Part shown: piece after piece, positions 19,121 through 28,871 of the stretch
Layout: each line of letters opens with the position of its first letter
How positions within the stretch are numbered: the first letter of the stretch is position 1
Source: an uncultured Roseibium sp.
GTDB taxonomy: Bacteria > Pseudomonadota > Alphaproteobacteria > Rhizobiales > Stappiaceae
Length of the DNA: 64,000 bases
Assembly: GCF_963669205.1 (NCBI RefSeq)
Contig: NZ_OY769915.1
Coordinates: forward strand, 5,182,001-5,246,000
Direction: 5' to 3'
Notes under the pieces: model-generated
Databases searched by the model: none
What the model saw: the letters and a program-made list of their open reading frames with translations, nothing else
Told to the model about the DNA's origin: nothing
Translations under genes and position numbers: made by a program

Positions 19121-20232
19121 AAGGGATCCTCGTAAACCGCGGCGGGCTCTCCAAGAATGTCTGGATCGGGCGTGACACCAACGCCGGGCGAGGCGTCGAA
19201 CCGCACGAAACCAGCCTGGTTCCGTGCGCCCTGACCGGAGACCGGGTCGACGGACAGGTGCGCATGGCACAGCCAGCTGGCGAGCCGGTTGGCATCGGGG
19301 GTGGAGGCGGCCAGGTGAAGGGCGGCCGTGTCCGCAAACGCGCTGCCGCCGGTGTCTTCGATATGCATCTGCCAGCCGACGGCGAGGCCGAAATCGCGGA
19401 TCTGCCGTGCCCGCGTCAGCCCGCCGACGCGGTTCGGTTTCACCTTGACACCCTGGCATGCGCCCTGCTTCCAGGCGTCCAGATGGTCCTGAAAGGTGGC
19501 GAGGCATTCATCCAGCATGATCGGCTGTTGCACTTTTTCTGCAACGAACGCGCACTGGTCGAGGGTTTGGCAGGGTTGCTCGATCCAGTCTCGCGCCGAA
19601 ACCCCATTCAGCACCTGGAGCGCAACGCCCGGCGTCCACGCCCGGTTGACATCGAAGGTCACCTGCTCGCCCTTCGGCAGCGCGTTCGAAATGGCTTCGA
19701 TCCGCGCAATGTCGGCGGCTGCGTCCTGGCCGCCAACCTTTGCGGAGTGGGTGCGATACCCTTTTGAACTCGCGTCCCGGATCAGCGCGATCATCTCGTC
19801 CGGGGTTCCGGTCGAGATCGAGGAGTTGATGGCAACCGGCGCGGGTTCCTCCGCCCCCAGCATACGCCAGAGCGGCTGACCGGTTGCCTTGCCAACAAGG
19901 TCCCAGCAGGCGATGTCGAGCGGAGCCTTGGCGTATGGATGACCGGGCAACTGCATGTCCATGATCCGGTTGATCTCGTCCTGTGCACGCGGGTCGTGGC
20001 CGAGAAGAGCAGGCGCAAGAAGCCCAAGCGCCGATCTCAGTCCCGCCCCGTGCGCAGGCAAATAGGTGTGCCCCCACGGGCAGCCCTCCCCCCAGCCGGA
20101 CACGCCTTCGTCGGTCTCGATCCGCACGAAGGTTGAATCCAGTTTTTCGAATTTCAGCCGGCCGCCGGACAGCCAGTAGGGTTTGGCAAGCGGCAGATCG
20201 ATCTGCCAGACGGTGATCCGCGAGACCCTCAT
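19117..20232 (-). CDS. Enolase-superfamily protein (MR/MLE type), paralogue 2
   Basis: Second of three tandem MR/MLE proteins (371 residues). Metal ligands lie in FDVNRAW, DWIEQPC and IMLDECL; catalytic lysines lie in SAKVGG and VKPNRVGG. The KPNR sequence differs from the usual KxxK, suggesting a different substrate from its neighbours. It overlaps both flanking paralogues by four bases (ATGA), so the three are translated together. Family membership is firm; the reaction is not assignable from sequence alone. Confidence 0.85.
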   Translation of the reverse strand: MRVSRITVWQIDLPLAKPYWLSGGRLKFEKLDSTFVRIETDEGVSGWGEGCPWGHTYLPAHGAGLRSALGLLAPALLGHDPRAQDEINRIMDMQLPGHPYAKAPLDIACWDLVGKATGQPLWRMLGAEEPAPVAINSSISTGTPDEMIALIRDASSKGYRTHSAKVGGQDAAADIARIEAISNALPKGEQVTFDVNRAWTPGVALQVLNGVSARDWIEQPCQTLDQCAFVAEKVQQPIMLDECLATFQDHLDAWKQGACQGVKVKPNRVGGLTRARQIRDFGLAVGWQMHIEDTGGSAFADTAALHLAASTPDANRLASWLCHAHLSVDPVSGQGARNQAGFVRFDASPGVGVTPDPDILGEPAAVYEDPL

Positions 20233-21341
20233 GCCGCCTCTCCATAGACGGCGACCGGTGCGCCAAGGCTGTCAAGATCCGGCTCCACACCGAGGCCGGG
20301 CGCATCGGACGCATAGAGCTTGCCGTTTGCGGTTCTGGGTGCCGGAGATCCGGTCGACCGCGTGTTGTAGTTATGAAGATCCGTGGTGTTTTGGAGGAAC
20401 TCCTCCGGCGTCGAGGCTGCGAAATGGGCCAGAGTCGCCGTTGCGATCTCCCCGCCCCAGGTGTCTTCCGGGACGACTGGAATCCGGTTGTCGACGAAAA
20501 AGTCACGGACCCGGCGCGCCTTGGACAGACCGCCAATGTTGGAGATCTTCAGGCAGACGAGGTCTGCCGCCCTGTCGGCCACGATCCGCTGCGCGGCTGC
20601 AAGGCCGGTCACGCACTCGTCCAGCTTCATCGGCAGATCGATCCTCTCGCGGACTTGCAGGCATTCTTCGTAGGTGCGGCAGGGCTGCTCGAAGATGAAA
20701 TCGAGGTCCCGTGTAGCCCGCCCGACGCGGAGCGCATTGTCGACGCGCCAGCCCTGGTTGGCATCCGCCATTGCCTTTTCGCCCGGCTTGAGCAGCGGCA
20801 CGGTCGCGCGGATCCGGTCGATATCCTGCACCCAGTCTGCCCCGACCTTGATCTGGAATTGCCGGTAGCCGTTCGCGCGGTGGCGTTCAAGTTCGGCAAC
20901 CGTTTCCTCTGTCGAGCGGTGCGGGGCAACCCGGTACATCGGCGCGCCGTCGGTCAGCTTGCCGCCGAGCAGCATCCAGACCGGCGCGCCAAGGGCCTTG
21001 CCGGCGATGTCCCAGCAGGCCGCGTCGAAGGGGGCCTTGGCATAGCCATGCCCCTGAACGAGGTGATCCAGAAGCTGCTCGATCCGCGCAACCTGGCGCG
21101 GGTCTTCCCCCAGAAGCGCGGGAGCCACGAAGCGCGCCAGCGCCTCGACGCCTTCCGAGTGGGCCACCATGTAGTTCTCGCCGCAGGGCGTGAATTCCCC
21201 GCATCCGGAAAGGCCCGCATCCGTGTCGATGACCACCACGGACGCGCGCGCCGTGGTGATCGCGTTCCCCGCGCCCCAGCCATAGGCACCATCGACATAG
21301 GGCAGATCCGTCTTGAAGATCCGGATACGGGTTATCTTCAT
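20229..21341 (-). CDS. Enolase-superfamily protein (MR/MLE type), paralogue 3
   Basis: Third MR/MLE protein (370 residues). Metal ligands lie in MADANQGW, FIFEQPC and MKLDECV, and catalytic lysines in QIKVGAD and LKISNIGG. The LKIS..GG pattern is shared with amino-acid racemases/epimerases and hydroxyproline-betaine epimerase-like enzymes. I took the ATG at 21341; the frame continues to 21626 but overlaps the MDR gene. It overlaps that gene by four bases. The function is probably epimerisation or dehydration of the pathway's carboxylate; exact substrate unknown. Confidence 0.85.
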   Translation of the reverse strand: MKITRIRIFKTDLPYVDGAYGWGAGNAITTARASVVVIDTDAGLSGCGEFTPCGENYMVAHSEGVEALARFVAPALLGEDPRQVARIEQLLDHLVQGHGYAKAPFDAACWDIAGKALGAPVWMLLGGKLTDGAPMYRVAPHRSTEETVAELERHRANGYRQFQIKVGADWVQDIDRIRATVPLLKPGEKAMADANQGWRVDNALRVGRATRDLDFIFEQPCRTYEECLQVRERIDLPMKLDECVTGLAAAQRIVADRAADLVCLKISNIGGLSKARRVRDFFVDNRIPVVPEDTWGGEIATATLAHFAASTPEEFLQNTTDLHNYNTRSTGSPAPRTANGKLYASDAPGLGVEPDLDSLGAPVAVYGEAA

Positions 21342-22432
21342 GGGATCACCACGATGTTTCCCGTATGCTTCTTCTCGATGAAAGCCGTCTGCGCCGCGTG
21401 AAATTCCTTCAGCGGGTAGGTCGCCGCGAGCGCCGGCCTGACCTCGCCGCGTTCGATATAACCGACCAGATCCTTGAAGATATGCGGTTCGACGACGGTG
21501 GACCCGATCAGGGTCAGATCGTTCAGATAAAAGGTCCTGAGATCGAATTCGACGATCGGCCCCGCGATGGCTCCGGAACATGTATACCGCCCACCCCGCT
21601 CCAGAACCGAGATGGGATTGCCCCAATAGGGTCCGCCGACAATATCGGCGACAACAGACACGGTTTCCCGGCCGGTCGCTTGCTTAAGGGCTGCAGCCAG
21701 ATCTTCCGGAGCACGATCCAGCAGCACGTCAGCGCCGAGCGCTTTCACGGCCTCATGCTTGGAGGCGGAGGCAAGCGCGACGATGGTCGCACCGCGCCGC
21801 CTGGCAAGCTGCACAACTGCAGAACCGACACCGCCCGAAGCGCCGGTCACAAGAACAGTATCCCGCTCACCGACATTCGCACGGCTGAGCATGCCCTCCG
21901 CCGTGCTGTAGGAACACGAGAACGTCGCGAGTTCCGCGTCGCTCAAAACCGAATGAACCGCGCCAACATTGTTCGCATTGGCAACCGTGTACTCGGCATA
22001 ACCGCCATCACACTCGGAACCGAAGTAACCGGCCTTGTTCTTGTTGAACGGATCGGACCAGTCCCGGAGCCAGCCGTCGACCATCACGCGCTTGCCCAGG
22101 AGCGTTTCCGGCGCGCCGTCGCCAAGCGCGACAACCTCGCCGACCGCATCCGCGCCCTGGATGCGGGGAAACGTGATCGGCGCACCGCCCCATGTCGGAT
22201 CTTCTTCGCCCACCTCTTCATAGGCACCGCCGGTGGTGGCATCGGAAACGGTCTTGGAGTACCAGCCGGATCTCGTGTTCACATCCGTGTTGTTCAGCCC
22301 GCAGGCGCCGACCTTGATCAGGACTTCTCCCGGACCGGGTTGCGGTGTCGGCCAGTCCTCGTGCCAGACCAGCTTGTCGAGCCCGCCATGGCCTTCCAGA
22401 ACGATGGCCTTCATGGTTGCCGGTATCGTCAT
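21338..22432 (-). CDS. Zinc-type alcohol dehydrogenase-like / quinone oxidoreductase (MDR)
   Basis: Medium-chain dehydrogenase/reductase (364 residues). The N-terminal GroES-like fold contains CGLNNTDVNTRSGWY, and the NADP-binding region contains VTGASGGVGSAVVQLARRRGA. The catalytic-zinc cysteine/histidine set of true alcohol dehydrogenases is not obvious, which favours a quinone-oxidoreductase-like reductase. It overlaps the flavoprotein gene upstream and an enolase gene downstream by four bases each, so it belongs to the same operon. Confidence 0.82.
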   Translation of the reverse strand: MTIPATMKAIVLEGHGGLDKLVWHEDWPTPQPGPGEVLIKVGACGLNNTDVNTRSGWYSKTVSDATTGGAYEEVGEEDPTWGGAPITFPRIQGADAVGEVVALGDGAPETLLGKRVMVDGWLRDWSDPFNKNKAGYFGSECDGGYAEYTVANANNVGAVHSVLSDAELATFSCSYSTAEGMLSRANVGERDTVLVTGASGGVGSAVVQLARRRGATIVALASASKHEAVKALGADVLLDRAPEDLAAALKQATGRETVSVVADIVGGPYWGNPISVLERGGRYTCSGAIAGPIVEFDLRTFYLNDLTLIGSTVVEPHIFKDLVGYIERGEVRPALAATYPLKEFHAAQTAFIEKKHTGNIVVIP

Positions 22433-24909
22433 TCTGCCGCCACTCCGACCAGCGCGTCCGTTCTCGGCAGCAGGCTTTCAGGGTCGTAGGCGGCAGCATC
22501 CAGCACTCGCGCCTTGCGGACCCCGTTCATGATGACGACGTCCAGCTCCTGACCCGGTGCGGCCGCTTCCGGTTTGACATAGGCGAAGGCGAGGATCTTG
22601 CCCACCGTATGCGCATAGGCAACCGAACTGGCCGCACCCACCGGCTCCCCGTCGAGAAGCACGGCTTCGCCGCCGTGTCCGTCTTCGACGCCGTCCGGCT
22701 CGATCTGGAGGTAGATGCACACCCACGGCAGTTTGGCAGACGCGGCACTTGCTTCGGTCTCTTCCCTGCCGAGGAAGTCGCCCTTGTCGAGTTTCACGAA
22801 CCGCATCACGTCGGCTTCCGGCAGCGTCACTTCGTTGGTCAGTTCCCCCGCACCCTTGAATCCCTTTTCAAGGCGCAACGCATTCATCGCGAACGAGCCG
22901 TAATCCGCGAGCCCGAGCGGCTGGCCGGTCTTCCACAGAGCGTCATAGACCTCAAGCATATGCGCACGCGGAATGTGGAACTCCCAGCCGAGTTCGCCTG
23001 CATAGGACATCCGGAATGCCCAGACCTTGTGGCCGGCAACCTCGATTTCCTGCGCCGTCAGCCAGCGGAACGACGCATTGTCCAGCGCCGCCGGTGTGTT
23101 GGGGGCAAGAATGTCGCGGGCCAAGGGACCGTTGAGCGTCATCGCGCCCCAGTCCGTCGAGAGGTTGTGAACACCGACGTCTTCCCCGTTGCCGTTTTGC
23201 GCCAGATGATCGAGCAGTCGCTGCTCGAAGAAAGCCGCGCAGACCAGATAGAAGCGGTCTTCCGCAAGCCGGACGACCGTCAGTTCCATTTCGATCCGTC
23301 CGCGCCGGTTGAGCATATGCGTCAGGGCAATGCCGCCGATTTTCTTCGGCAGCCGGTTGGCGACCAGCCGGTCCAGGTAGCTTTCCGCATCCGGGCCGGA
23401 CAGTTCGATCTTGGTGAAGGCCGAAATATCCATGATCCCGGCCGTCGTCCTGACAGCCTGCATTTCCTTTGCAACAGCCTCGTGCCACGCCGCCCGCCGG
23501 AATGAGTAGTAGTCCCGCTGCTCCAGATCGCCGGTGGTGAACCAACGCGGACGTTCGTGTCCGTAGACCTCTTCGTAGACGGCGCCCTTGTCCTTCAGAC
23601 GCTCATAAAGCGGGCTGGGCTTGATCGGCCGGCCTTCCAGCCGGTTGAAGTGCGGGAATGGAATCTCGTGGCGAAGGCAGTAGTCCTCCTTGGCCTTGAC
23701 GACCTGCCACTCCTGGTCGGCATAGCCGCCGAACCGGCGCGGGTCGAACTCGCGCATGGAGATGTCGGCAGATCCGTGCACGATCCAGCGGGCGAGTTCA
23801 CGCGTCAGGCCCGGCCCCCAGCCGATCCCGATCTGGGTGCCGCAGCAGCACCAGTAATTCTTCACGCCCGGCGCCGGACCGATCAGCGGATTGCCGTCCG
23901 GCGGATGCGAAATCGCACCATGCACTTCGCGCTTGATGCCGAGTTCCGCGAAGATCGGCATGCGGTCCATCGCGTTTTCCAGCCACGGCATGATCCGGTC
24001 ATAGTCTGCTTCGAACAGCTCGTTTTCCGCTTCCCAGGGACAGAAGTCTTCCCAGACGGTGTTCGGATTTTCTTTCTCGTAGATCCCGATCAGCCCCGAT
24101 TTCTGCTCCATGCGGATGTAGCCGGAGACCAGCTTGTCGTCGCGGATGACAGGCAGTTCCTTATCCAGGTCCTTGAACTCGGGAACCATGTCGGTGACGA
24201 TGTAATGGTGCGTCATCGACGTCATCGGCAACTGGAGACCGCTCCATTCGCCCATCTGCCGCGCGTAGGTCCCGCCGGCATTGACCACGTGTTCGCAGGT
24301 GATGTCGCCCAGTTCGGTCGAGACCTTCCACTCGCCGTTCGCCTGCTGCTTGATGTCGGTCGCGCGGCAGCGGCGGATGATCTTGACGCCCAGCTTGCGT
24401 GCACCGATCGCCAGAGCCTGCGTGACACCCGACGGGTCCGCGTGGCCGTCATCGGGCGTATGCAGCGCGCCGAGAACACCATCGAGATTGTAGAACGGGT
24501 GCAGTTCGCGAATCCGGTCCGGTCCGACCAGCTCCATCGGAAACTGCAGCGCACGTCCGACACTCATCGTGTGGCGGAGCCAGTCCATCTCGTCTTCCGT
24601 ATAGGCCAGGCGGAAGGACCCGCAACCGTGCCAGGTGACAGACTGGCCGGTCTCCTCCTCAAGCAGCCCGGAATAGAGATCGATGTTGTAGCCGACGCAT
24701 TTTCCGAGCCCGAAACTGGACGTGGAATGGGTGATCTGCCCGGCCGCATGCCAGGTGGACCCGGAGGTGAGTTCCGCCTTTTCCAGAAGAACGACATCCG
24801 GGCAGCCCTCGTGGGCCAGATGGTAGGCGAGGCCGCAGCCCATGATGCCGCCGCCGACAATGACGACGCGGGCGGAGGACGGCAGTTTGGAGGTTCCGGT
24901 TTCCGACAC
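22429..24909 (-). CDS. Dimethylglycine/sarcosine dehydrogenase-like FAD protein with GCV_T domain
   Basis: An 826-residue two-part enzyme. Residues about 15–390 are a D-amino-acid-oxidase-type FAD domain (VVIVGGGIMGCGLAYHLAHEG), and about 430–810 an aminomethyltransferase-like folate-binding domain (GELGWEFHIPRAHM). This architecture oxidatively demethylates N-methyl amino acids such as dimethylglycine and passes the one-carbon unit to tetrahydrofolate. The most plausible start is GTG at 24909, 7–12 bases after GGGAGAT; an upstream extension runs into the rpiR-type gene. It heads the minus-strand operon. Confidence 0.87.
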   Translation of the reverse strand: MSETGTSKLPSSARVVIVGGGIMGCGLAYHLAHEGCPDVVLLEKAELTSGSTWHAAGQITHSTSSFGLGKCVGYNIDLYSGLLEEETGQSVTWHGCGSFRLAYTEDEMDWLRHTMSVGRALQFPMELVGPDRIRELHPFYNLDGVLGALHTPDDGHADPSGVTQALAIGARKLGVKIIRRCRATDIKQQANGEWKVSTELGDITCEHVVNAGGTYARQMGEWSGLQLPMTSMTHHYIVTDMVPEFKDLDKELPVIRDDKLVSGYIRMEQKSGLIGIYEKENPNTVWEDFCPWEAENELFEADYDRIMPWLENAMDRMPIFAELGIKREVHGAISHPPDGNPLIGPAPGVKNYWCCCGTQIGIGWGPGLTRELARWIVHGSADISMREFDPRRFGGYADQEWQVVKAKEDYCLRHEIPFPHFNRLEGRPIKPSPLYERLKDKGAVYEEVYGHERPRWFTTGDLEQRDYYSFRRAAWHEAVAKEMQAVRTTAGIMDISAFTKIELSGPDAESYLDRLVANRLPKKIGGIALTHMLNRRGRIEMELTVVRLAEDRFYLVCAAFFEQRLLDHLAQNGNGEDVGVHNLSTDWGAMTLNGPLARDILAPNTPAALDNASFRWLTAQEIEVAGHKVWAFRMSYAGELGWEFHIPRAHMLEVYDALWKTGQPLGLADYGSFAMNALRLEKGFKGAGELTNEVTLPEADVMRFVKLDKGDFLGREETEASAASAKLPWVCIYLQIEPDGVEDGHGGEAVLLDGEPVGAASSVAYAHTVGKILAFAYVKPEAAAPGQELDVVIMNGVRKARVLDAAAYDPESLLPRTDALVGVAAE

Positions 24910-24953
24910 GTGTGATCTCCCAGGCCGGTGATTTTTCGATGGACATCGTAATT

Positions 24954-24965
24954 GTACAAATGTAC
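24954..24965. promoter_or_regulatory. Candidate operator in the divergent flavoprotein/RpiR promoter
   Basis: The 67-base gap between the two divergent genes carries GTACAAATGTAC, with an overlapping palindrome TTGTACAA. A further TGTACC lies just inside the regulator gene. Symmetry and position suggest the binding site of the adjacent RpiR-type regulator; no experimental motif is known to me for this protein. Confidence 0.4.
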
Positions 24966-24976
24966 TCTCGTCAATC

Positions 24977-25894
24977 ATGAATGATATGAATGTACCAAAT
25001 ACCGGATCGAAGGCCCCGCAGGCGGTGCTTGACGACCTCGCATCCGAACTCGAGGATCTGACGCCGGAGCTGCGCAAGGCCGCAAGCTATGTGCTTGAAA
25101 ATCCGAACGATGTCGGCGTGAGCTCGATCCGCGAGATTGCCGACGCGGCGGGCGTCAAACCGAACACGTTCGTGCGCATGGCACGCTCGGTCGGTTTCGA
25201 TGGATACGAGGATTTTCGGCATCCGTTCCGCGAGGCGATCCGCAGCCGCGGGACGGATTTTCCGGACCGGGCACGCTGGCTGCAGTCGCTGGCCAAGGGC
25301 GGCCAGCTCGGTGCGCTGTTTGCGGAAATGGCCGCCTGCGCGATCTCGAACATCGAGAACACCTTCGCCGCAACCGATGCCAACGCGATGAAGGCGGCCG
25401 CCGATGCCATCGTGAAGGCGCGCCACACCTATGTGCTCGGCGTCGGCGTCAACAATTCCAACGCACGTAATTTCTCCTATCTCGCGGACATGGCGGTCGA
25501 CACGATCTGGACCATTCCGAGAATGGGGTCTGTGGCAACCGATGATCTGGCACGGGCGGATGAGCGGGACGTGCTCGTTGCCATGACCTGCAAACCCTAC
25601 CGCACCGATGTCATCGCCGCCGTGGAAACCGCGCGCGAACAGGGACTGACGATCGTCGCAATCTCGGACAGCCCGGCCTCGCCGATTGTCGTTGGCAGCG
25701 ACCATGCCTTTGTCGTCGATGCCGAGACGCCGCAGTTCTTTCCCTCGTCCGTCTCGACCATCGCTCTTCTGGAAACGCTGCTGGCCTTCGTCATCGCCGA
25801 TGCGCCCGAGGACGTCATTTCCAGCATCGAGCGTTTTCACACCCGCCGCCACAAGATGGGTCTCTATCAGGAAGAGTGGAAGGACCGCTCATGA
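24977..25894 (+). CDS. RpiR-family transcriptional regulator
   Basis: A 305-residue regulator with an N-terminal HTH_6 domain (SIREIADAAGVKPNTFVRMARSVGFDGY, residues about 50–77) and a C-terminal SIS sugar-isomerase-like domain (about 130–260) that normally binds a phosphosugar or related effector. It is divergent from the flavoprotein–enolase operon and overlaps the Rieske gene by four bases, so it very likely controls both arms of the catabolic cluster. Effector unknown. Confidence 0.88.
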   Translation: MNDMNVPNTGSKAPQAVLDDLASELEDLTPELRKAASYVLENPNDVGVSSIREIADAAGVKPNTFVRMARSVGFDGYEDFRHPFREAIRSRGTDFPDRARWLQSLAKGGQLGALFAEMAACAISNIENTFAATDANAMKAAADAIVKARHTYVLGVGVNNSNARNFSYLADMAVDTIWTIPRMGSVATDDLARADERDVLVAMTCKPYRTDVIAAVETAREQGLTIVAISDSPASPIVVGSDHAFVVDAETPQFFPSSVSTIALLETLLAFVIADAPEDVISSIERFHTRRHKMGLYQEEWKDRS

Positions 25895-26973
25895 ACGTTC
25901 ACAGCCAGCTGACCCATTCGCTTGAAGCCCGCTACTATACGGACCCGGATCATTTCAAACGGGAAAAGGACGGGCTGCTGGCACGAACGTGGCAATTCGC
26001 CGGACACGTTTCCCAGCTGGAAAAACCTGGCGACTATTTCACCGTCGATATCGCGGACGAAAGCATCATCTGCCTGCGCGACAGGGGCGGCGTGCTCCGG
26101 GCCTATTACAATGTCTGCCAGCACCGGGCGCACCAGCTGGTGCAGGGCGAGGGCAACACCAAGCTGCTGGTCTGCCCCTATCACAGCTGGACATACGAAT
26201 TGACCGGCGGCCTGCGGTCCGGTCCGAATGTCCGCGCGGTTCCCGGTTTTGACCGCAGCAAGATCTGCCTCACCTCCGTGCGGATCGAAGACTTCTGCGG
26301 CTTCCTGTTCGTCAATCTCGACCCGGATGCCAAACCGATGGACGCGTGGTTTCCGAATGTGCGCGAGGAACTGCGCGCCTTCGTTCCGCAGATCGACCGC
26401 CTGAAACCGCTCGAGTGGGTGGAAATTGCCGAGAACTGCAATTGGAAAGTCTCGGTCGAGAACTATTCGGAGTGCTATCACTGCCCCATCAACCACCCCA
26501 CATTCGCGACAGGCGTGGTCAAGCCGGAGACCTATGACATCCAGCCACAAGGATACTGTCTCCGTCACACGACCGAATGCCAGAACCTCGACAGGATGAC
26601 CTACGAGGTCGACCTGGATGCCAACGCGCATGCAGGCGACTATTCCTCCTGGTTCCTGTGGCCTCTGTTCTCCTTCCAGGTCTATCCGGGCAATATTCTG
26701 AACACCTACCACTGGCGCGCGGTCGACGTTGATCACGTCATCGTCTGGCGCGGCTGGTACACCGTGGACGGCGTCGACAGCGAAACCATCCGGCGCCTTG
26801 CAGTCCAGGACCGCTCGACAACCGTCGAAGAGGACATCTACCTTGTGGAGGCAGTTCAGAAGGGACTGCGCAGCCGCGGCTACAAGCCCGGCCCCCTGGT
26901 GCTCGACCCCGCCTGCGGCGTGAATTCGGAACATTCCGTCAAGGCGTTGCAGAACTGGATGCGGGAAGCCTGA
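25891..26973 (+). CDS. Rieske non-haem iron oxygenase, alpha subunit (demethylase type)
   Basis: A 360-residue ring-hydroxylating-type oxygenase. The Rieske cluster ligands are CQHRAH and CPYHSW (residues about 76–98); the mononuclear iron ligands lie in ENYSECYHCPINH, with the distal acidic ligand later in the catalytic domain. Members with this layout demethylate quaternary amines such as glycine betaine, carnitine or proline betaine. It overlaps the regulator by four bases and the aldehyde dehydrogenase by one. No reductase component is encoded in the cluster, so electrons must come from elsewhere. Confidence 0.87.
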   Translation: MNVHSQLTHSLEARYYTDPDHFKREKDGLLARTWQFAGHVSQLEKPGDYFTVDIADESIICLRDRGGVLRAYYNVCQHRAHQLVQGEGNTKLLVCPYHSWTYELTGGLRSGPNVRAVPGFDRSKICLTSVRIEDFCGFLFVNLDPDAKPMDAWFPNVREELRAFVPQIDRLKPLEWVEIAENCNWKVSVENYSECYHCPINHPTFATGVVKPETYDIQPQGYCLRHTTECQNLDRMTYEVDLDANAHAGDYSSWFLWPLFSFQVYPGNILNTYHWRAVDVDHVIVWRGWYTVDGVDSETIRRLAVQDRSTTVEEDIYLVEAVQKGLRSRGYKPGPLVLDPACGVNSEHSVKALQNWMREA

Positions 26974-28423
26974 TGACGGATCTCCCGGCCTATTGGCACA
27001 ATTTCATCGACGGCGACTACTGCGAGGGGGGCGCCGGGCATATCGAGGTTCTCGATCCTTCAACCGGCGAACGTGTTGCCGACCAGGCGATTGCGGACGA
27101 AAGCGATGTCGATCGCGCGGTCTCGGCGGCCGGGGCCTTGAGTGCCAGCGGTGACTGGTCGGGCCTGCGCCCCGTGGAGCGCGGCCGTATCGTCCGGAAG
27201 ATGGGAGAGTACATCCTCGAGCGGATCGACGAAATCGCGCCGGTCCTGACCCGGGAAGCCGGCAAACCGCTCTGGGAAGCAAGGCTCGAACTGGAAGGCG
27301 CCGCACGCTACTTCGAATATTACGGTAACCAGGCCGAGACCATGGAAGGCCGCTCCATTCCCCTTGCAGCGGCTATTTCGATTTTACCACCCACGAACCC
27401 TTCGGTGTCTCCGCCCAGATCATTCCGTGGAACTACCCGATGGAAATGACGGCCCGCTCGTTGTCGGCCGCACTTGCCGTGGGCTGTTCCGTTGTCGTGA
27501 AGACACCGGAGCTCGATCCGCTCACCAACCGCTATTTTGCCGACGCGGCCCTCGCCTGCGGTCTGCCCGATGGAGCGCTCAACATCCTTTGCGGGATCGG
27601 CATGGACACCGGCGCGGCCCTGACCGCCCATCCCGGTGTCAACCAGATCGTCTTCACCGGTTCGGTACAGACGGGATCGGCCATCGCCACCGCCGCGGCC
27701 CGCAATGTCGTGCCCTGCGTCCTCGAACTCGGCGGCAAGTCCGCCGCCATCGTGCATGACGATGCCGATCTGGATGCATTTTTGTCCGACGTCCGCTGGG
27801 GCATCTATTTCAACGCAGGGCAAGTCTGTTCCGCCATGTCCCGCGTCGTTGCCCATGAGAAGGTCCACGACAGGCTGGTCGACGGCATCGTTGCCATGGC
27901 CGAGGATCTCGATGTCGGCGACGGCCTCGGGTTTCCGGACTTCGGCGCGAACATGGGCCCGATGATCTCCGAAGCGCAGTGCCAGCGTGCGGCTGGTATG
28001 GTCTCCCATGCCGAACGCGAAGGTGCCCGTACCGCCACCGGCGGACGGCGGATGAACCGCCCGGGATACTTTCTTGAACCGACCGTGCTGACGGGCGTGA
28101 CGCCCGACATGACAATCGCCAACGACGAAGTCTTCGGACCGGTCCTGTCAGTCCTGAAATTCAGCACCGAGGAAGAAGCCATCCGGATCGCCAATGGAAC
28201 ACCCTATGGTCTGGTCGCCGGCGTGTTCACATCCGACATCGACCGGGCCATGCGGGCGACAAGGGGTCTCAGAGCCGGTCAGGTCTTCGTCAACGAATGG
28301 TATGCCGGCGGTGTCGAAACCCCCTTTGGCGGTTTCGGCAAATCCGGCTACGGTCGCGAAAAGGGCCGCGAAGCGCTGCTCAACTACGTTCAAACGAAAA
28401 ATGTCGCGATCAAACTGAGGTAA
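26973..28423 (+). pseudogene. Aldehyde dehydrogenase, interrupted by one-base frameshift
   Basis: NAD(P)-dependent aldehyde dehydrogenase superfamily. The first frame (26973 to about 27365) and the second (about 27367–28423) together give a full-length protein of about 483 residues with the oxyanion/Glu motif LELGGKS and catalytic cysteine in GQVCSAM. At 27365–27367 one base is missing: restoring a G there gives ...IPLGSGYFDF..., the expected junction, and translation then continues through IIPWNYP. It lies between Rieske and CMD genes in an otherwise intact operon. This could be a genuine mutation or a sequencing error; the reading frame is otherwise undamaged. Confidence 0.85.
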
Positions 28424-28426
28424 GAG

Positions 28427-28807
28427 ATGGATCAGGATCTGTTCGAAAAGGGACTGGAACAGCGCAAGGCGACGCTTGGCGCCGAGTATGTCGAAAACAA
28501 TCTGGCCAAGGCGGATGACTTCACCCGCCCGTTTCAGGAGGCAATGACGGCGTGGTGCTGGGGATTCGGCTGGGGCGACGAGGTCATCGACGCCAAGACC
28601 CGCTCCATGATGAACCTTGCGATGATCGGTGCGCTCGGGAAGATGAGCGAATGGGAAATCCACTGCAGGGGCGCTATCAACAACGGCGTCACCAAGAAGG
28701 AAATCCAGGCCATCATCCATGTGGTCGGTATTTATTGCGGCGTTCCGCAGGCCCTGGAATGCTTCCGGGTTGCCCGGAAAGTGCTTGAAGAACAGGACGC
28801 TGCATAG
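28427..28807 (+). CDS. Carboxymuconolactone decarboxylase (CMD)-family protein
   Basis: A 126-residue all-helical protein of the CMD/AhpD superfamily, similar in length to PcaC. The segments LAMIGALGKMSEWEIHCRGAINNGV and AIIHVVGIYCGVPQALECF are typical. The CxxC of peroxidase-type AhpD is not present as such, so a decarboxylase or accessory role is more likely than alkylhydroperoxidase activity. It starts three bases after the aldehyde dehydrogenase stop and ends the plus-strand catabolic arm. Confidence 0.8.
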   Translation: MDQDLFEKGLEQRKATLGAEYVENNLAKADDFTRPFQEAMTAWCWGFGWGDEVIDAKTRSMMNLAMIGALGKMSEWEIHCRGAINNGVTKKEIQAIIHVVGIYCGVPQALECFRVARKVLEEQDAA

Positions 28808-28859
28808 CGGCAAGGACCAGCGGGTTCACAGCATTCGGGTAATTCGGACGTAACTTGAC

Positions 28860-28871
28860 CCTCACGTGAGG
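28860..28871. promoter_or_regulatory. Perfect palindrome upstream of tupB
   Basis: CCTCACGTGAGG is a perfect 12-base palindrome 64 bases before the tupB start, directly after TTGACC (28855–28860), which could be a -35 box. It is a candidate binding site for a regulator of tungstate uptake. No known ModE or TunR motif is recognised. Confidence 0.35.
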
